Source: Myxococcus sp. CA023 (lineage in GTDB: Bacteria > Myxococcota > Myxococcia > Myxococcales > Myxococcaceae). From it: 64,000 nt of DNA. Below the pieces are notes generated by a model that worked only from the letters and a program-made list of their open reading frames with translations, had not been told where the DNA came from and did not search any database. Each line of letters starts with the position of its first letter. Position 1 is the stretch's first letter. A program made the translations under genes and the position numbers. Shown piece by piece: positions 15,491 to 25,917 of the stretch. The stretch covers positions 1-64,000 of the forward strand of contig NZ_JAAEAH010000021.1 of the NCBI RefSeq assembly GCF_010998615.1, written 5' to 3'.

Positions 15491-18429
15491 CGGACCGATA
15501 TTCGCTCCCTGTCCTGGAGGGAGCCGAGCCCTGGCGCAGCCTGGAGGCGAGACAGGGCGCCGCGCCCGCGCCGTCGCCGGGTGAGTTCCCCTTGGATGCA
15601 GATGCGCCACCTCGGGGGCTGTCCCGGCGCGTGTTGCTGGAGCTGGCCGCGTTCGGCACCGCCGCCGCGGGCCTGACGGGCTGTTTCCGCGCGCCGCCTG
15701 AGAAGGTCCTGCCGTACTCGCGGCAACCGCCGGACGTCACTCCAGGCATCCCGCTCCACTACGCCACGGGGCTTTTGTTGGAGGGCTACACGCGGGGCGT
15801 CCTGGTGCGAAGCCAGGAGGGGCGGCCCACGCTGGTGCAGGGCAATCCGTCCCATCCGGAGAGCCTGGGAGCGGCGGGCGCACACGAGCAGGCGTCGCTG
15901 CTGGGCCTGTATGACCCGCACCGTGCTCGGGCCGTGCGCCACCGTGGCGCGCCCACCTCCCTGTCCCAGGTCTTCCAGATGGTGCGCCGTCGCGCCGCGC
16001 GCCAGGACGGGGGGGCGGGACTTCGCCTGCTGGTGGAGCCCACCGCGTCACCACTGTGGACCCGGACCTTCGAGCGCATCCTGGCTCGCTTCCCGAAGGC
16101 CCGGGTGGTGCCCTTCAGCGCCACGCGGACGGGGAACGCGCACGAGGGCGCTCGCCTGGCGTGGGGCCGGCCGCTGCGTGCGATGCCGGACTGGGGCTCC
16201 GCGCGCGCCGTGGTGTCCCTGGATGACGACTTCCTGTCCACGCTGACGGGAGGACTGCGCGCGCCACGTGAATTCGTCTCCGCGCGCATGCCGCCGGCGC
16301 TCAACCGCCTCTGGGTGGTGGAGAGTCGCTTGAGCCTCACGGGCGCCTTCGCGGACGAACGGCTCCGGGCGCGCCCGTCTCGTGTGCCGTGGATTGCCCA
16401 GGCGCTCGCGGCGGAGTTGGGGCGATTGCTGGGGCGCGATGCGTTGAGGGTGCTCGGGCGCGAGGCGCTGGAGCCCGCGGAGCATCGCTGGGTGGCGGGG
16501 GCTGCTCGGGACCTGGCAGAGCAGGGGGACGAGGCGTTCATCGTGGTGGGGGAATCCCAGCCCGCGGCGGTGCATGCGCTGGCGCATCTGCTCAACGCGA
16601 CCTTGCACGGTGGAACGGTGCGGTGCGTGGACTCGCTCCTGGTGCCCGCGCCGGACGCGGCGGCGTTGCCGGCGCTCGTCGCGGACATCCGTGCGGGCGT
16701 GGTGGATACGCTGCTCATCACCGCGTGGAACCCCGTCTACCGCGCGCCCACGGACGTGCCCCTGGGGGAGGCGCTGGGGCTGGTGGAGGACGCCGTGTAC
16801 TGCGCGCTCCACGATGATGAGACCGCCGCGCGGGTGTCCTGGTCCGTCCCCTCCACGCATCCGTTCGAGGCCTGGGACGATGGGCGCGCGGTGGATGGCA
16901 CCGCGACCGTCCTGCAGCCGCTCATCGCGCCGCTGGTGGAGAGCGCCGTGCCTCCGTTGGAGCTGCTGGCGGCCTTCGCCGGAGCGCTGGCGACCACGCC
17001 CTACGAGCGACTGCGGGCCCAGTGGCGTGAGCACGCTGCGGCATCGGGAGGCTTCGAGGAGGAATGGGAACGCTGGCTCGCGGAGGGCGTCGTTCCTGGC
17101 ACGCAGCTGCCTGTGCAACAGGCAGCCGTGGATGCCGCCTCGGTGCTCGCGGCGGCCCAGTCGCTGCCGCCCTCGGGGGACGGGCTGGAGCTGCACTTCG
17201 TCACGGACGTCAAGGTCCATGACGGTCGCTACGGCGCCAATCCCTGGCTCCAGGAACTGCCGGACCCGGTGACGCAGCTCACCTGGGACAATGCCGTGTG
17301 GGTGAGTCCCGCCACGGCTTCGCGCCTGTCGCTGGTGCGAGGCGACCGCGTCCGGCTGGAGCTTCACGGCCGTTCGGTGGAAGCACCCGTGCTGGTGGTT
17401 CCCGGGCAGGCGGATGACACCCTCACGCTGCCGCTGGGGTACGGCCAGCGCCTGGGCAGTCCGGTGGCACGCGGCGTGGGCTTCGACGCCCAGGTGCTGC
17501 GCTTCCAGGACGCGCCCTGGTGGGCCTCCGGCGTGCGGCTCACGCGCGTGGAAGGCCACCACGGCTTCGCGCTGACGCAGGAGCACTGGCACATGGAGGG
17601 CCGGCCCATCGCGCTCCAGACGACGGCCGCCCGCTTCGCGGCACAGGGCGATGCGCGGCTCCCCGCGCTCCAGGCACCGACGGAACACCTGTATCCGCCA
17701 CAGCCCGTGCCGGACGCGTCGGGCCATCGTTGGGGCATGTCCATCGACCTGCACCGTTGCACGGGGTGCAGTGCCTGTGTGGTCGCGTGCCAGGCGGAGA
17801 ACAACATCCCCGCCGTGGGGAAGGACCAGGTGCGGCGCGGACGGGAGATGCACTGGCTGCGCATCGACCGTTACTTCATGGGGGACGCGGACAACCCGTC
17901 CGTCATCACCCAGCCGCTGATGTGCGTGCACTGTGAGTACGCGCCTTGTGAGTACGTGTGCCCCGTGGCCGCCACCGTCCACTCGGACGAGGGGCTCAAC
18001 CAGATGGTCTACAACCGCTGCGTCGGCACGCGGTACTGCTCCAACAACTGCCCCTACAAGGTCCGGCGCTTCAACTACCTGGAATACAACCGCGGCGGGC
18101 CCCTGGACCGGATGTACCGCAACCCCCAGGTGACGGTGCGCTCGCGCGGGGTGATGGAGAAGTGCACGTACTGCGTCCAGCGCATCGAGGCCGCCCGCAT
18201 CACCGCGCGCATGGCTCATCGTGCCATCCGGCAAGGGGAAGTGCGCACCGCGTGTCAGCAGGCGTGTCCCACGGAGGCCATCGTCTTCGGTGACTTGAAC
18301 CAACCGGAGGACCCCGTCACGAGGCTGCACCAGGACCCGCGCCATTACGCCTTGTTGAACCACCTGGGGACGCAGCCGCGCACCGTCCACCTGATTCGGC
18401 TGAAGAATCCAAGCGAGGCCACGGGATGA
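15478..18429 (+). CDS. actB: Alternative complex III subunit ActB, molybdopterin-like plus Fe-S protein
   Basis: Largest periplasmic subunit of alternative complex III, 983 aa. A twin-arginine-like N-terminus ([15 protein letters not shown] at 50-51) ends in LTGC, a possible lipid-anchored Cys. Residues of about 80-730 resemble the molybdopterin oxidoreductase fold without visible cofactor ligands, as is known for ActB. The C-terminal part (about 750-965) is a ferredoxin-type domain with the cysteine groups [28 protein letters not shown] and CTYCV/CQQACP for up to four clusters. The ATG at 15478 lies inside the end of actA; the frame is open further upstream but antisense-like. The stop overlaps actC by four bases (ATGA). 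Confidence 0.92.
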   Translation: MPPLTDRYSLPVLEGAEPWRSLEARQGAAPAPSPGEFPLDADAPPRGLSRRVLLELAAFGTAAAGLTGCFRAPPEKVLPYSRQPPDVTPGIPLHYATGLLLEGYTRGVLVRSQEGRPTLVQGNPSHPESLGAAGAHEQASLLGLYDPHRARAVRHRGAPTSLSQVFQMVRRRAARQDGGAGLRLLVEPTASPLWTRTFERILARFPKARVVPFSATRTGNAHEGARLAWGRPLRAMPDWGSARAVVSLDDDFLSTLTGGLRAPREFVSARMPPALNRLWVVESRLSLTGAFADERLRARPSRVPWIAQALAAELGRLLGRDALRVLGREALEPAEHRWVAGAARDLAEQGDEAFIVVGESQPAAVHALAHLLNATLHGGTVRCVDSLLVPAPDAAALPALVADIRAGVVDTLLITAWNPVYRAPTDVPLGEALGLVEDAVYCALHDDETAARVSWSVPSTHPFEAWDDGRAVDGTATVLQPLIAPLVESAVPPLELLAAFAGALATTPYERLRAQWREHAAASGGFEEEWERWLAEGVVPGTQLPVQQAAVDAASVLAAAQSLPPSGDGLELHFVTDVKVHDGRYGANPWLQELPDPVTQLTWDNAVWVSPATASRLSLVRGDRVRLELHGRSVEAPVLVVPGQADDTLTLPLGYGQRLGSPVARGVGFDAQVLRFQDAPWWASGVRLTRVEGHHGFALTQEHWHMEGRPIALQTTAARFAAQGDARLPALQAPTEHLYPPQPVPDASGHRWGMSIDLHRCTGCSACVVACQAENNIPAVGKDQVRRGREMHWLRIDRYFMGDADNPSVITQPLMCVHCEYAPCEYVCPVAATVHSDEGLNQMVYNRCVGTRYCSNNCPYKVRRFNYLEYNRGGPLDRMYRNPQVTVRSRGVMEKCTYCVQRIEAARITARMAHRAIRQGEVRTACQQACPTEAIVFGDLNQPEDPVTRLHQDPRHYALLNHLGTQPRTVHLIRLKNPSEATG

Positions 18430-19850
18430 GCGAGCCACTGCCCCTGGCTCCGGTGACGGCGGATCCGCTGGTCGTCCACCCGTTGCTCGAGGAGCGACGC
18501 CCGGACGCGCAGCTCGGGGAGGCGTTGCTGCGGCCGGTGCTCACCGCGCCGGGCATGGGGTGGTGGGCGCTCGTCGGAGTGTGCGCGGCGCTGTCGGTGC
18601 TGCTGGCGGTGGCCATCACCATCACCTTCGTCACGGGCGTGGGGACGTGGGGCAACAACATCCCAGTGGCGTGGGCGTTCGGAATCACCAACTTCGTCTG
18701 GTGGATTGGCATTGGCCACGCCGGCACGCTCATCTCCGCCATCCTCCTGCTCTTCGGCATGAAGTGGCGCAACTCCGTCAACCGCATGGCGGAGGCGATG
18801 ACGCTCTTCGCCCTGGTGTGCGCGGCGCTGTTCCCCCTGCTGCACCTGGGCCGGCCCTGGAAGTTCTACTACCTGGTGCCGTACCCCAGCTCGCTGCGCA
18901 TGTGGCCGCAGTTCCGGTCACCCCTCACGTGGGACGTGGTGGCCATCACCACGTACCTCACCGTGTCGGTGCTGTTCTGGTACCTGGGCCTGCTGCCGGA
19001 CCTGGCCACCGCGCGGGACACCGCGAAGCAGCCGTGGCGGCGCCGAGTCTGGGGCCTTCTGTCCCTGGGGTGGCGGGGGAGTGCCCGCCACTGGCGGCAC
19101 TGGCGCACCGGGTACCTGCTGCTCGCGGGGTTGGCGACGCCACTGGTCGTGTCGGTGCACACCATCGTCTCGTTCGACTTCGCCGTGGCGCAGCTTCCGG
19201 GCTGGCACAGCACCGTCTTTCCTCCGTACTTCGTGGCGGGCGCCATCTTCTCCGGGCTGGCCATGGTGCTCTCGCTGTTGATTCCCGCCCGGCGGGCGCT
19301 CCACCTGCACGCCGTGGTGACGCAGGCTCACCTGGACGCGCTGGCGCGACTGCTGCTCGTCTCCGGTCTCTTCGTGGCCTACGGCTACGTTCAAGAGCAC
19401 TTCTTCGGCTGGTACAGCGGAAGCCCCTACGAGATGCACGTGATGAACATCCTGCGCACCGGCCCCTATGCGCCGGCGTTCTGGACCGTCTTCGCCTGCA
19501 ACGTGCTGGTGCCACAGCTCTTCTGGTCCGCCCGGCTGCGCACCCAGCCGGTGGTCCTGTGGTGCGCGGCGCTGCTCGTCAACGTGGGCATGTGGCTGGA
19601 GCGCTTCATCATCATCGTGTCTCCGCTCAGCGAGGACTTCCTGCCTTCGAGCTGGCGGCACTACGCGCCCACCTGGGTGGACCTGAGCCTGCTGTCCGGA
19701 ACGGTGGGGCTCTTCGGGCTGGGCTTCCTGCTGTTCCTCCGCTTCCTGCCGCCGGTCCCCATCAGCGAGGTGAAGGAGCTCCAACACGAGCTCGAGGCCT
19801 CCGAGGCCTTCGCCCATGACGTGTCGGTACGGCAGGGAGGCGCGCGATGA
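18426..19850 (+). CDS. actC: Alternative complex III subunit ActC, NrfD-like membrane quinol site
   Basis: Polytopic NrfD/PsrC-family membrane protein, 474 aa with about ten membrane helices, expected to hold the quinol oxidation site of alternative complex III next to ActB. Typical family stretches are seen: [20 protein letters not shown] early (about 80-98) and [16 protein letters not shown] following it, then [20 protein letters not shown] and [16 protein letters not shown]-like sequence around 325. The start ATG overlaps the actB stop, and the stop overlaps the actD start, both as ATGA, so the proteins should be made in equal amounts. Confidence 0.92.
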   Translation: MSEPLPLAPVTADPLVVHPLLEERRPDAQLGEALLRPVLTAPGMGWWALVGVCAALSVLLAVAITITFVTGVGTWGNNIPVAWAFGITNFVWWIGIGHAGTLISAILLLFGMKWRNSVNRMAEAMTLFALVCAALFPLLHLGRPWKFYYLVPYPSSLRMWPQFRSPLTWDVVAITTYLTVSVLFWYLGLLPDLATARDTAKQPWRRRVWGLLSLGWRGSARHWRHWRTGYLLLAGLATPLVVSVHTIVSFDFAVAQLPGWHSTVFPPYFVAGAIFSGLAMVLSLLIPARRALHLHAVVTQAHLDALARLLLVSGLFVAYGYVQEHFFGWYSGSPYEMHVMNILRTGPYAPAFWTVFACNVLVPQLFWSARLRTQPVVLWCAALLVNVGMWLERFIIIVSPLSEDFLPSSWRHYAPTWVDLSLLSGTVGLFGLGFLLFLRFLPPVPISEVKELQHELEASEAFAHDVSVRQGGAR

Positions 19851-20374
19851 GCCGCTGGGTGCTGGGCGAGTTCCGCTCGCCGGAGCGGATGGTGGAGGCG
19901 GCCCGGGCGCTGCGGGCGTCAGGCTTCCTCCGGTTGGACGCGCATACCCCGTATCCGGTGGAGGACGTGGACGCCGTGCTGGGACTTCCCGCTTCCCGGC
20001 TGCCGCTGCTGGCGTTGCTCGCCGGGGTGGGCGGCGCGGTGGGCGCCTATGTCGTGCAGTGGTTCACGCAGGCCGTGGACTGGCCGCTGAACGTGGGCGG
20101 ACGTCCGCTGCACAGTGGCCCCGCCTTCATTCCCGTCACCTTCGAGTCCGCGGTCCTGGCGGCGGCGGGTGCCATCTTCCTGGGGGTCATCGTGGCGTGT
20201 GGCCTGCCGCGGGTGACGCATCCGTTCCTCGACCAGGAGGCGTTCCGCAGCGCCAGCATCGACGGGTTCTGGCTCGCCGTCGCCGTGGACGGTTCGGAGG
20301 GCGTGGACGCGGCGGAAGGCGCCCTCCGCCAGTTCGGCGCCGCCGTCGTGCTCGCGGTGGAGGGCCGGCGATGA
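19847..20374 (+). CDS. actD: Alternative complex III subunit ActD (DUF3341)
   Basis: DUF3341 membrane protein, 175 aa, with two membrane helices (about 45-70 and 95-125) and soluble N- and C-terminal parts. The N-terminal region ([20 protein letters not shown], then [18 protein letters not shown]) is the recognisable ActD signature. It carries no cofactor motif. In known complexes ActD is a peripheral membrane subunit of unclear role. It overlaps actC and actE by four bases each. Confidence 0.9.
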   Translation: MSRWVLGEFRSPERMVEAARALRASGFLRLDAHTPYPVEDVDAVLGLPASRLPLLALLAGVGGAVGAYVVQWFTQAVDWPLNVGGRPLHSGPAFIPVTFESAVLAAAGAIFLGVIVACGLPRVTHPFLDQEAFRSASIDGFWLAVAVDGSEGVDAAEGALRQFGAAVVLAVEGRR

Positions 20375-21051
20375 GGGCGCGTCTTGCACGGGTCGCCTTC
20401 GGGCTCACGGCGGTGGCCGGCTGCGAGGACCTGGACCCGATGCGGGTGCAGGCTCGCGACGGGGCCTTCGTCGCCAACCCGTACTTCGCGGACGCGCGGG
20501 CGATGCGGCCCCGCGTCCCCGGGACGGTCGCTCGCGAGTGGTACTTCCAGGAGGCCGCGTATGCCCGCCGGGGCACTCCGGATGGCGGCTGGGTGGAGGT
20601 GGAGCGGCTCCCCGTGCCGTTCACGCGCGACACGCTGCGGGAGGGCCGTGCCCACTTCGAGACCTGGTGCGCGCCGTGCCACGGACTGCTCGGTGACGGG
20701 CAGAGCATCGTCGCCCAGAACATGGGCGCGCGGCCGCCTCCCTCGCTGTACGGCGAGGCGCATTCACATCCCGAGCAGGGAGGTGAGGGGCCGGCGGACG
20801 CAGGGGAGGGCGCCCGTCCGGTGCCACCTGGATGGGAGGCGCTGCCACACCCGCCGGGCTTCTATTACTCGGTCATCACCGGCGGCTACGGGTTGATGCC
20901 TTCCTACGCGGATGCGCTCACGCCCGAGGCGCGCTGGAAGGTCGTGGCCTGGCTCCGGGTCCTTGCGTACAGCCAGCGCGCACCGCTGTCCGCCGCGCCC
21001 GAGGACGCACGAGATGAACTCATGCGGGAACCCGTGGAGGGTGCGCCATGA
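20371..21051 (+). CDS. actE: Alternative complex III subunit ActE, monoheme cytochrome c lipoprotein
   Basis: Periplasmic monoheme cytochrome c, 226 aa. The N-terminus has a lipobox (AVAGC, Cys18), so the mature protein is probably lipid anchored. The heme motif is CAPCH (about 101-105) in FETWCAPCHGLLGDGQS, and the distal ligand is probably the Met in GYGLMPSYADAL. It is the likely electron exit of complex III toward the heme c of oxidase subunit II. ATG 20371 overlaps the actD stop (ATGA); the frame extends far upstream without family sequence. Confidence 0.9.
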   Translation: MRARLARVAFGLTAVAGCEDLDPMRVQARDGAFVANPYFADARAMRPRVPGTVAREWYFQEAAYARRGTPDGGWVEVERLPVPFTRDTLREGRAHFETWCAPCHGLLGDGQSIVAQNMGARPPPSLYGEAHSHPEQGGEGPADAGEGARPVPPGWEALPHPPGFYYSVITGGYGLMPSYADALTPEARWKVVAWLRVLAYSQRAPLSAAPEDARDELMREPVEGAP

Positions 21052-22253
21052 CGGCCGCGGTGCTGACACGCCTGACGGAAGGCCGGCGCGTGACCTGGGG
21101 CGCCGCCGCGGTGGGGAGCCTGGGGCTCCTGGCCACGCTGCTGGGGGGATGGGCCGCGCCCCGGGAGGCCGCCCACGGCTACCTGTTCGCCTTCGCATAC
21201 TGGCTGTCGCTCAGCCTGGGGGCGCTCATCATCCTGGCTGCGTTTCACGCGGCGCGCGCCCGGTGGCCCACCGTGCTGCGGCGGTCTCTGGAAATCATGG
21301 CCGCGAGCTGCCCGCTGTTCGCGCTGCTCTTCGTCCCCGTGGCCCTGGCGATGCCACACCTGTTCCCCTGGGTGGCGCTTCCTTCCGGCCTGAGCGGGCA
21401 TGACCTTCAGTTGCTGGCGCACAAGCAGCCGTACCTCAACGTGCCCTTCTTCCTGGGCCGGGCCCTTCTGTACTTCGCCGTCTGGGGCGCGGTGGGCGTC
21501 CTCCTGTTCCGCTGGTCGGTGCGACAGGACGCGGAGCCGGGCATCACCGAGCGGGCGGTGCGCATCACCCTGTACCAGCGGCGGCTGGCCTCGGGGGCGC
21601 TGCCGCTGATGGTGCTGTGCCTGTCCTTCGCCAGCCTGGACTGGCTGATGTCGCTGGAGCCCCTGTGGCAGTCCACCGTGTACGCGCTCACGGTCGGGTG
21701 TGGCGCGGTCGTGGGCGCGCTCGCCACGGTGGCCCTCACCGCCGCCTTCGCGCGAGGCGCGGGACAGTTTGGCGCGTTGATGGGGCCGGCGCACTTCCTC
21801 CGGTTGGGAACGCTGCTGCTCGGCTTCGTCTGCCTGTGGGCCTACTGCGGCTTCTCGCAGTTCCTGCTGGTGTGGATTGCCTCGTTGCCGGAGGAGGTGA
21901 CGTGGTACCGCGCCCGACTGGACGGAGGCTGGATCGCGGTGGCGGTGGCGCTGGCCGTGGGGCACTTCGGCGTGCCGTTCTTCCTGCTCCTGCTCCGTCG
22001 CGTGAAGCAGCACGCGGGCGCGCTCGCCGCGGTGGGCGCCTGGCTGCTGCTCATGCGGGCACTGGACGTGTACTGGCTGGTGTGGCCCGCGCTCTCCCCT
22101 GGGATGGCGACGTTCCACTGGACCAGTGCCACGGCGTGGGCCGGCGTGGGGGGATGGACGGTGGCCGCGTGGGGGCTGCTCGCGCGCGGTGGCTACACGG
22201 TGCCAGTGAGAGACCCCTTCCTGCCCCATTCGCTGCGGGTGCCCCGCTCATGA
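21048..22253 (+). CDS. actF: Alternative complex III subunit ActF
   Basis: Integral membrane protein, 401 aa, about ten helices, distantly like ActC and thought to be its structural partner in alternative complex III. Recognisable stretches include SCPLFALLFVPVALAMPHLF, FASLDWLMSLEPLWQSTVYA (about 196-213) and LWAYCGFSQFLLVWIASLPE. It probably has a structural role or a second quinone or proton path. It is coupled by ATGA overlaps to actE upstream and to the next small gene downstream. Confidence 0.9.
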   Translation: MTAAVLTRLTEGRRVTWGAAAVGSLGLLATLLGGWAAPREAAHGYLFAFAYWLSLSLGALIILAAFHAARARWPTVLRRSLEIMAASCPLFALLFVPVALAMPHLFPWVALPSGLSGHDLQLLAHKQPYLNVPFFLGRALLYFAVWGAVGVLLFRWSVRQDAEPGITERAVRITLYQRRLASGALPLMVLCLSFASLDWLMSLEPLWQSTVYALTVGCGAVVGALATVALTAAFARGAGQFGALMGPAHFLRLGTLLLGFVCLWAYCGFSQFLLVWIASLPEEVTWYRARLDGGWIAVAVALAVGHFGVPFFLLLLRRVKQHAGALAAVGAWLLLMRALDVYWLVWPALSPGMATFHWTSATAWAGVGGWTVAAWGLLARGGYTVPVRDPFLPHSLRVPRS

Positions 22254-22612
22254 GCACCGGCTTCACGCCACCTCCGCCCGAGTACCGGCAGCTTCCAGGG
22301 CGGCGAATCGCCGTGGTGGGGGCCGCGTGGCTCGTCCTGGTCGCGGGGGCGCTGCTCGTGGTCCGTTGGGGAGAGGGCCGGTACGCGCCCGTGCCAAGCG
22401 CGGGTTTTCCCCCGGCCCTGGGGACGCCCGAGGTCGCGGACGTCAACCAGCGGCCCTTCGCCCTGGAGGACGGCGCGCCCCGGTTGCGCGACGCACAGCA
22501 GGCACGGTTGCAGACGTATGGCTGGGTGGACCGGGACGCGGGCGTCATCCACCTTCCGGTGGAGCGGGCCATGGAGCAGGTCCTCTCCGCAGAAGAGGGG
22601 GCGCGGCCATGA
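22250..22612 (+). CDS. Small single-span membrane protein at the complex III / oxidase junction
   Basis: 120 aa, one predicted membrane helix (about 19-39: AVVGAAWLVLVAGALLVV) followed by a soluble, probably periplasmic part ending GWVDRDAGVIHLPVERAMEQ. It has no cysteine, heme or metal motif. Similar GWVDR...VIHLPVERAM proteins occur near respiratory clusters in related bacteria as far as I recall, but I know no assigned function. It overlaps actF and coxB by four bases each, so it is made together with both complexes. It could be an assembly factor or a linker subunit between complex III and the caa3 oxidase; this is inference from position. Confidence 0.7.
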   Translation: MSTGFTPPPPEYRQLPGRRIAVVGAAWLVLVAGALLVVRWGEGRYAPVPSAGFPPALGTPEVADVNQRPFALEDGAPRLRDAQQARLQTYGWVDRDAGVIHLPVERAMEQVLSAEEGARP

Positions 22613-23649
22613 GTGACCTGATGCGGCGCATCCTCTTCCTCCCCGAGGCGGCGTCGTCGCTGGCCCCGCGCGTGGACCGGCTGCACTTCTTCATCATCGG
22701 CACCACCTTCGTGGTGGGCGCGGGCATTGGTCTCACCGGGCTCTTCTTCCTGGTGCGCTACCGCCGTGGGCGAGCCCCCGCGCAGGAGCCGGCGATGGCC
22801 GCGCCCACCTGGATGGAGGCCGCGTTCGCCGGGGTGCCGCTGGCCTTCTTCCTGCTCTGGGGCGCGCTGGGGTTCCAGGACTACGTGTGGGCGCGCACGC
22901 CGCCGCGCGACGCGCTGGACGTCTACGTCACCGGCAAGCAGTGGATGTGGAAGTTCGCATACCCGGACGGGCCGGGCATGGTGGGCGTGCTGCACGTTCC
23001 CACCGGCACGCCCGTGCGCCTGCTGCTCACGTCGCGCGACGTCATCCACTCCTTCTACGTCCCCGCCTTCCGCTTGAAGATGGATGCGTTGCCTGGGCGC
23101 TACACGGAGATCTGGTTCGAGGCCGTGAGGCCGGGCCGCTACCGGCTGTTGTGCGCGGAGTACTGCGGCCTGGACCACTCGCGCATGCGCGCCGAGGTGG
23201 TGGCGTTGGAGCCCGCGGCCTTCGAGTCCTGGCGGGCCCGTCAGTTGGCTCAACCCACCTGGGTGGCAGATGAATCCTTCGGGGAGGAGGGAACCCGGGG
23301 ACCGCTCGCGCGGCGAGGGGCGGTCGTCGCCACGCGACAGGGCTGCTTCCAGTGCCACACCATCGACGGCACGCCGCACATCGGGCCCACCTGGTTGGGG
23401 CTGTACGGCCGCGAGGAGCCGCTGGCCTCGGGTGACAGCGTGCGAGCCGACGTCGCGTACCTCACCGAGTCGATGATGGACCCGCTGGCGAAGGTGGTCG
23501 CCGGCTACGCGCCGGTGATGCCGTCCTTCCACGGGCGGCTGAGCGCTGGCGAGGTGGGCGCGCTCGTCGAGTACATCAAGTCCCTCCAGCCAGAGCGTCC
23601 GGAGCCGCCCCCCGTCCAGGAGCCCGCGTATGGCCCCCTCCCACGCTGA
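22609..23649 (+). CDS. coxB: caa3-type cytochrome c oxidase subunit II with fused cytochrome c
   Basis: Subunit II of an aa3-family oxidase, 346 aa. Two N-terminal membrane hairpin helices (about 25-50 and 65-90) are followed by the CuA domain: the first ligand His in RDVIHSFYVPAF and the cluster CAEYCGLDHSRM (C-x3-C-x3-H-x2-M). A C-terminal cytochrome c domain has CFQCH (about 245) with a probable Met ligand in APVMPSFHG. The heme domain marks it as caa3, able to take electrons without a separate cytochrome c. ATG 22609 overlaps the previous stop. The 3' end overlaps coxA by 20 bases. Confidence 0.94.
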   Translation: MSDLMRRILFLPEAASSLAPRVDRLHFFIIGTTFVVGAGIGLTGLFFLVRYRRGRAPAQEPAMAAPTWMEAAFAGVPLAFFLLWGALGFQDYVWARTPPRDALDVYVTGKQWMWKFAYPDGPGMVGVLHVPTGTPVRLLLTSRDVIHSFYVPAFRLKMDALPGRYTEIWFEAVRPGRYRLLCAEYCGLDHSRMRAEVVALEPAAFESWRARQLAQPTWVADESFGEEGTRGPLARRGAVVATRQGCFQCHTIDGTPHIGPTWLGLYGREEPLASGDSVRADVAYLTESMMDPLAKVVAGYAPVMPSFHGRLSAGEVGALVEYIKSLQPERPEPPPVQEPAYGPLPR

Positions 23650-25267
23650 GCCCTCCGGGGCAGGGCCCAGCTATCTGGACGCGGAGCGAGGGCTCTGGTC
23701 CTGGCTCACCACGCGCGATCACAAGCGCATTGGCGTGATGTTCCTGGCCGTGTTGCTGCTGATGTTCCTGCTGGGGGGCGTGTTCGCCCTGGCCCTGCGT
23801 GTGGAGTTGCTGACGCCTGGTGAAACGGTGATGGGGCGGCTGGCCTACAACCGCGCCTTCACCGTGCACGGCGTCGTCATGGTGTGGCTGTTCCTCATCC
23901 CGTCCATCCCCACGGCCTTCGGCAACTTCCTGCTGCCGCTGATGATTGGCGCCCGGGACGTGGCCTTCCCCCGGCTCAACCTGGCCAGCTTCTACCTCTA
24001 CGTGCTCGGCGCGGTGATGACGCTGTGGGGCGTGTTCCAGGGCGGCGTGGACACGGGGTGGACGTTCTACACGCCCTACAGCACCGTCACCGGGCGGGAG
24101 GTGATGCCCGTGCTCCTGGGCGTCTTCGTGGTGGGGTTCTCCACCATCCTCACCGGCATCAACTTCATCACCACCGTGCACACCCTGCGGGCCCCCGGTG
24201 TGACGTGGATGAAGGTGCCCCTCTTCGTGTGGGCGCTCTACGGTACGTCCATCATCCAGGTGCTCGCGACGCCGGTGCTGGGCATGGTGCTGATGCTCGT
24301 GGCGCTGGAGCGGGTGGCGGGCGCGGGGCTGTTCGACCCGAGCCGGGGAGGGGACCCGCTGCTCTTCCAGCACCTGTTCTGGTTCTACAGCCACCCGGCC
24401 GTCTACATCATGGTGCTGCCGGGCATGGGCGTCATCAGCGAGACGGTGTGCGCCTTCAGCCGCAAGCGCCCCTTCAGCTACCGGGTGATTGTCTGGAGCA
24501 CGGTGGGCATCTCCTTCGTGGGGTTCCTCACGTGGGGACACCACATGTTCGTCTCCGGCCAGTCCACCTTCGGGGCGGGCGCGTTCAGCGTGCTGTCCAT
24601 GCTGGTGGCCATCTTCACGGCGATGAAGATCTTCACCTGGCTGGGCACCATGTACCGGGGGAGCCTGTGGGTCTCCACGCCGTTCACCTACGTCCTCGGC
24701 TTCATCTTCCTGCTCTTCTTCGGAGGCATGAGCGGGGTCGCCGTGGCCGTCACGTCCGCGGACCTGCACTGGCATGACACGTACTTCGTGGTGGCGCACT
24801 TCCACTTCATCATGGTGGGCGCGTCGCTGATGGCCTTCCTCGCGGCGCTGCATTACTGGTTCCCGAAGATGTGCGGCCGCATGTACCCGGAGGGCATGGG
24901 CATCGGGACGGCGGTGCTCATCATCTTCGGCTTCATCGCCACCTTCCTGCCTCAGTTCCTGCTGGGCAATCAGGGAATGCCCCGCCGGTACGCGGACTAC
25001 CCGGAGGCGTTCCAGCCGCTGCACGTGGCGTCCACCGCAGGGGCGTCCCTGCTGGGCTTCGGCTTCCTCATCGTCGCCGTCTACCTGGGCTGGTCGCTGC
25101 GGCATGGCCGCGCGGCGGGGCGGAACCCCTGGGGCAGCGAGGGGTATGAGTGGCTCAGCGACTCACCGCCCCCCGAGTTCAATTTCCATGCGCCGCCGCG
25201 GTTTCCGAGGCCGCCGCACGACTACGCGAACCCGGGCGTCAACACGGAGGTGGAGCATGCGGCGTGA
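23630..25267 (+). CDS. coxA: Cytochrome c oxidase subunit I, A2-type
   Basis: Catalytic heme-copper subunit, 545 aa, 12 helices, which reduces oxygen to water and pumps protons. Metal ligands are visible: low-spin heme His in FTVHGVVMVW, CuB ligands in YSHPAVYIMVLP (with the cross-linked Tyr) and TWGHHMFVSG, and heme a/a3 ligands in VVAHFHFIMVGA. The usual GHPEVY is replaced by YSHPAVY, so the D-channel glutamate is absent and the Tyr-Ser pair of A2-type oxidases is present, as in the Rhodothermus caa3 enzyme. It overlaps coxB, and its end overlaps coxC by 11 bases. Confidence 0.95.
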   Translation: MAPSHAEPSGAGPSYLDAERGLWSWLTTRDHKRIGVMFLAVLLLMFLLGGVFALALRVELLTPGETVMGRLAYNRAFTVHGVVMVWLFLIPSIPTAFGNFLLPLMIGARDVAFPRLNLASFYLYVLGAVMTLWGVFQGGVDTGWTFYTPYSTVTGREVMPVLLGVFVVGFSTILTGINFITTVHTLRAPGVTWMKVPLFVWALYGTSIIQVLATPVLGMVLMLVALERVAGAGLFDPSRGGDPLLFQHLFWFYSHPAVYIMVLPGMGVISETVCAFSRKRPFSYRVIVWSTVGISFVGFLTWGHHMFVSGQSTFGAGAFSVLSMLVAIFTAMKIFTWLGTMYRGSLWVSTPFTYVLGFIFLLFFGGMSGVAVAVTSADLHWHDTYFVVAHFHFIMVGASLMAFLAALHYWFPKMCGRMYPEGMGIGTAVLIIFGFIATFLPQFLLGNQGMPRRYADYPEAFQPLHVASTAGASLLGFGFLIVAVYLGWSLRHGRAAGRNPWGSEGYEWLSDSPPPEFNFHAPPRFPRPPHDYANPGVNTEVEHAA

Positions 25268-25907
25268 GGCGAGCCCCCGCCCGGTGGAGCCTCGTGCCCT
25301 CCACTTTGGAGATGAGGCGTCCCGCCAGGACGCCGCACACCTGGGCATGTGGATCTTCCTGGCCACGGAGGTGCTGCTCTTCTCGGTGTTGTTCACCGCG
25401 TATGCCTTGTACCGGCTGACGTATCCCGGTGTGTTCCAGCAGGCGCCCGCGCACATGGACGTGTTCCTGGGGACGCTGAACACCTTCGTGCTGGTGGTCA
25501 GCAGCATCCTGGTGGCGCTCGCGGTGGATGCCATCCGGAATGGACGCGACTTCGCCGCGGCGGCGTTGCTCGCGCTGTCGGTGCTGCTGGGCATCGCGTT
25601 CCTGTTCATCAAGGCCGCGGAGTACACGAAGCACGTGCATGACGGGGCGCTGCCCGGCGCCTGGTACGCCTATGAGGCGTTCGCCCTTCCCGGCGCCAAC
25701 CTCTACTTCACGCTGTACTGGGTGATGACAGGCGTGCACGCGGTGCATGTGCTCGTGGGTGTGGGCGTGCTCGTCACGCTGGCGCTGCGGACGCTGGCCG
25801 GGGAGTTCGGGGCCCGCTTTCACACGCCCGTGGAGCTGGGAGGGATGTACTGGCACCTGGTGGACGTCATCTGGTTGTTCCTCTGGCCACTGCTGTACCT
25901 GACGTGA
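25257..25907 (+). CDS. coxC: Cytochrome c oxidase subunit III
   Basis: Subunit III, 216 aa with five membrane helices, the short form lacking the first two helices of mitochondrial subunit III. Family features are HLGMWIFLATEVLLFSVLFT, the helix with KAAEYTKHVHDG and the final GGMYWHLVDVIWLFLWPLLY. It stabilises proton uptake in subunit I. The start is ATG 25257, 11 bases inside coxA, with GGAGG (25247-25251) upstream. The open frame continues further upstream but does not look like subunit III. It is followed 10 bp later by the small subunit IV gene. Confidence 0.93.
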   Translation: MRREASPRPVEPRALHFGDEASRQDAAHLGMWIFLATEVLLFSVLFTAYALYRLTYPGVFQQAPAHMDVFLGTLNTFVLVVSSILVALAVDAIRNGRDFAAAALLALSVLLGIAFLFIKAAEYTKHVHDGALPGAWYAYEAFALPGANLYFTLYWVMTGVHAVHVLVGVGVLVTLALRTLAGEFGARFHTPVELGGMYWHLVDVIWLFLWPLLYLT

Positions 25908-25917
25908 GGAGGCGCGC

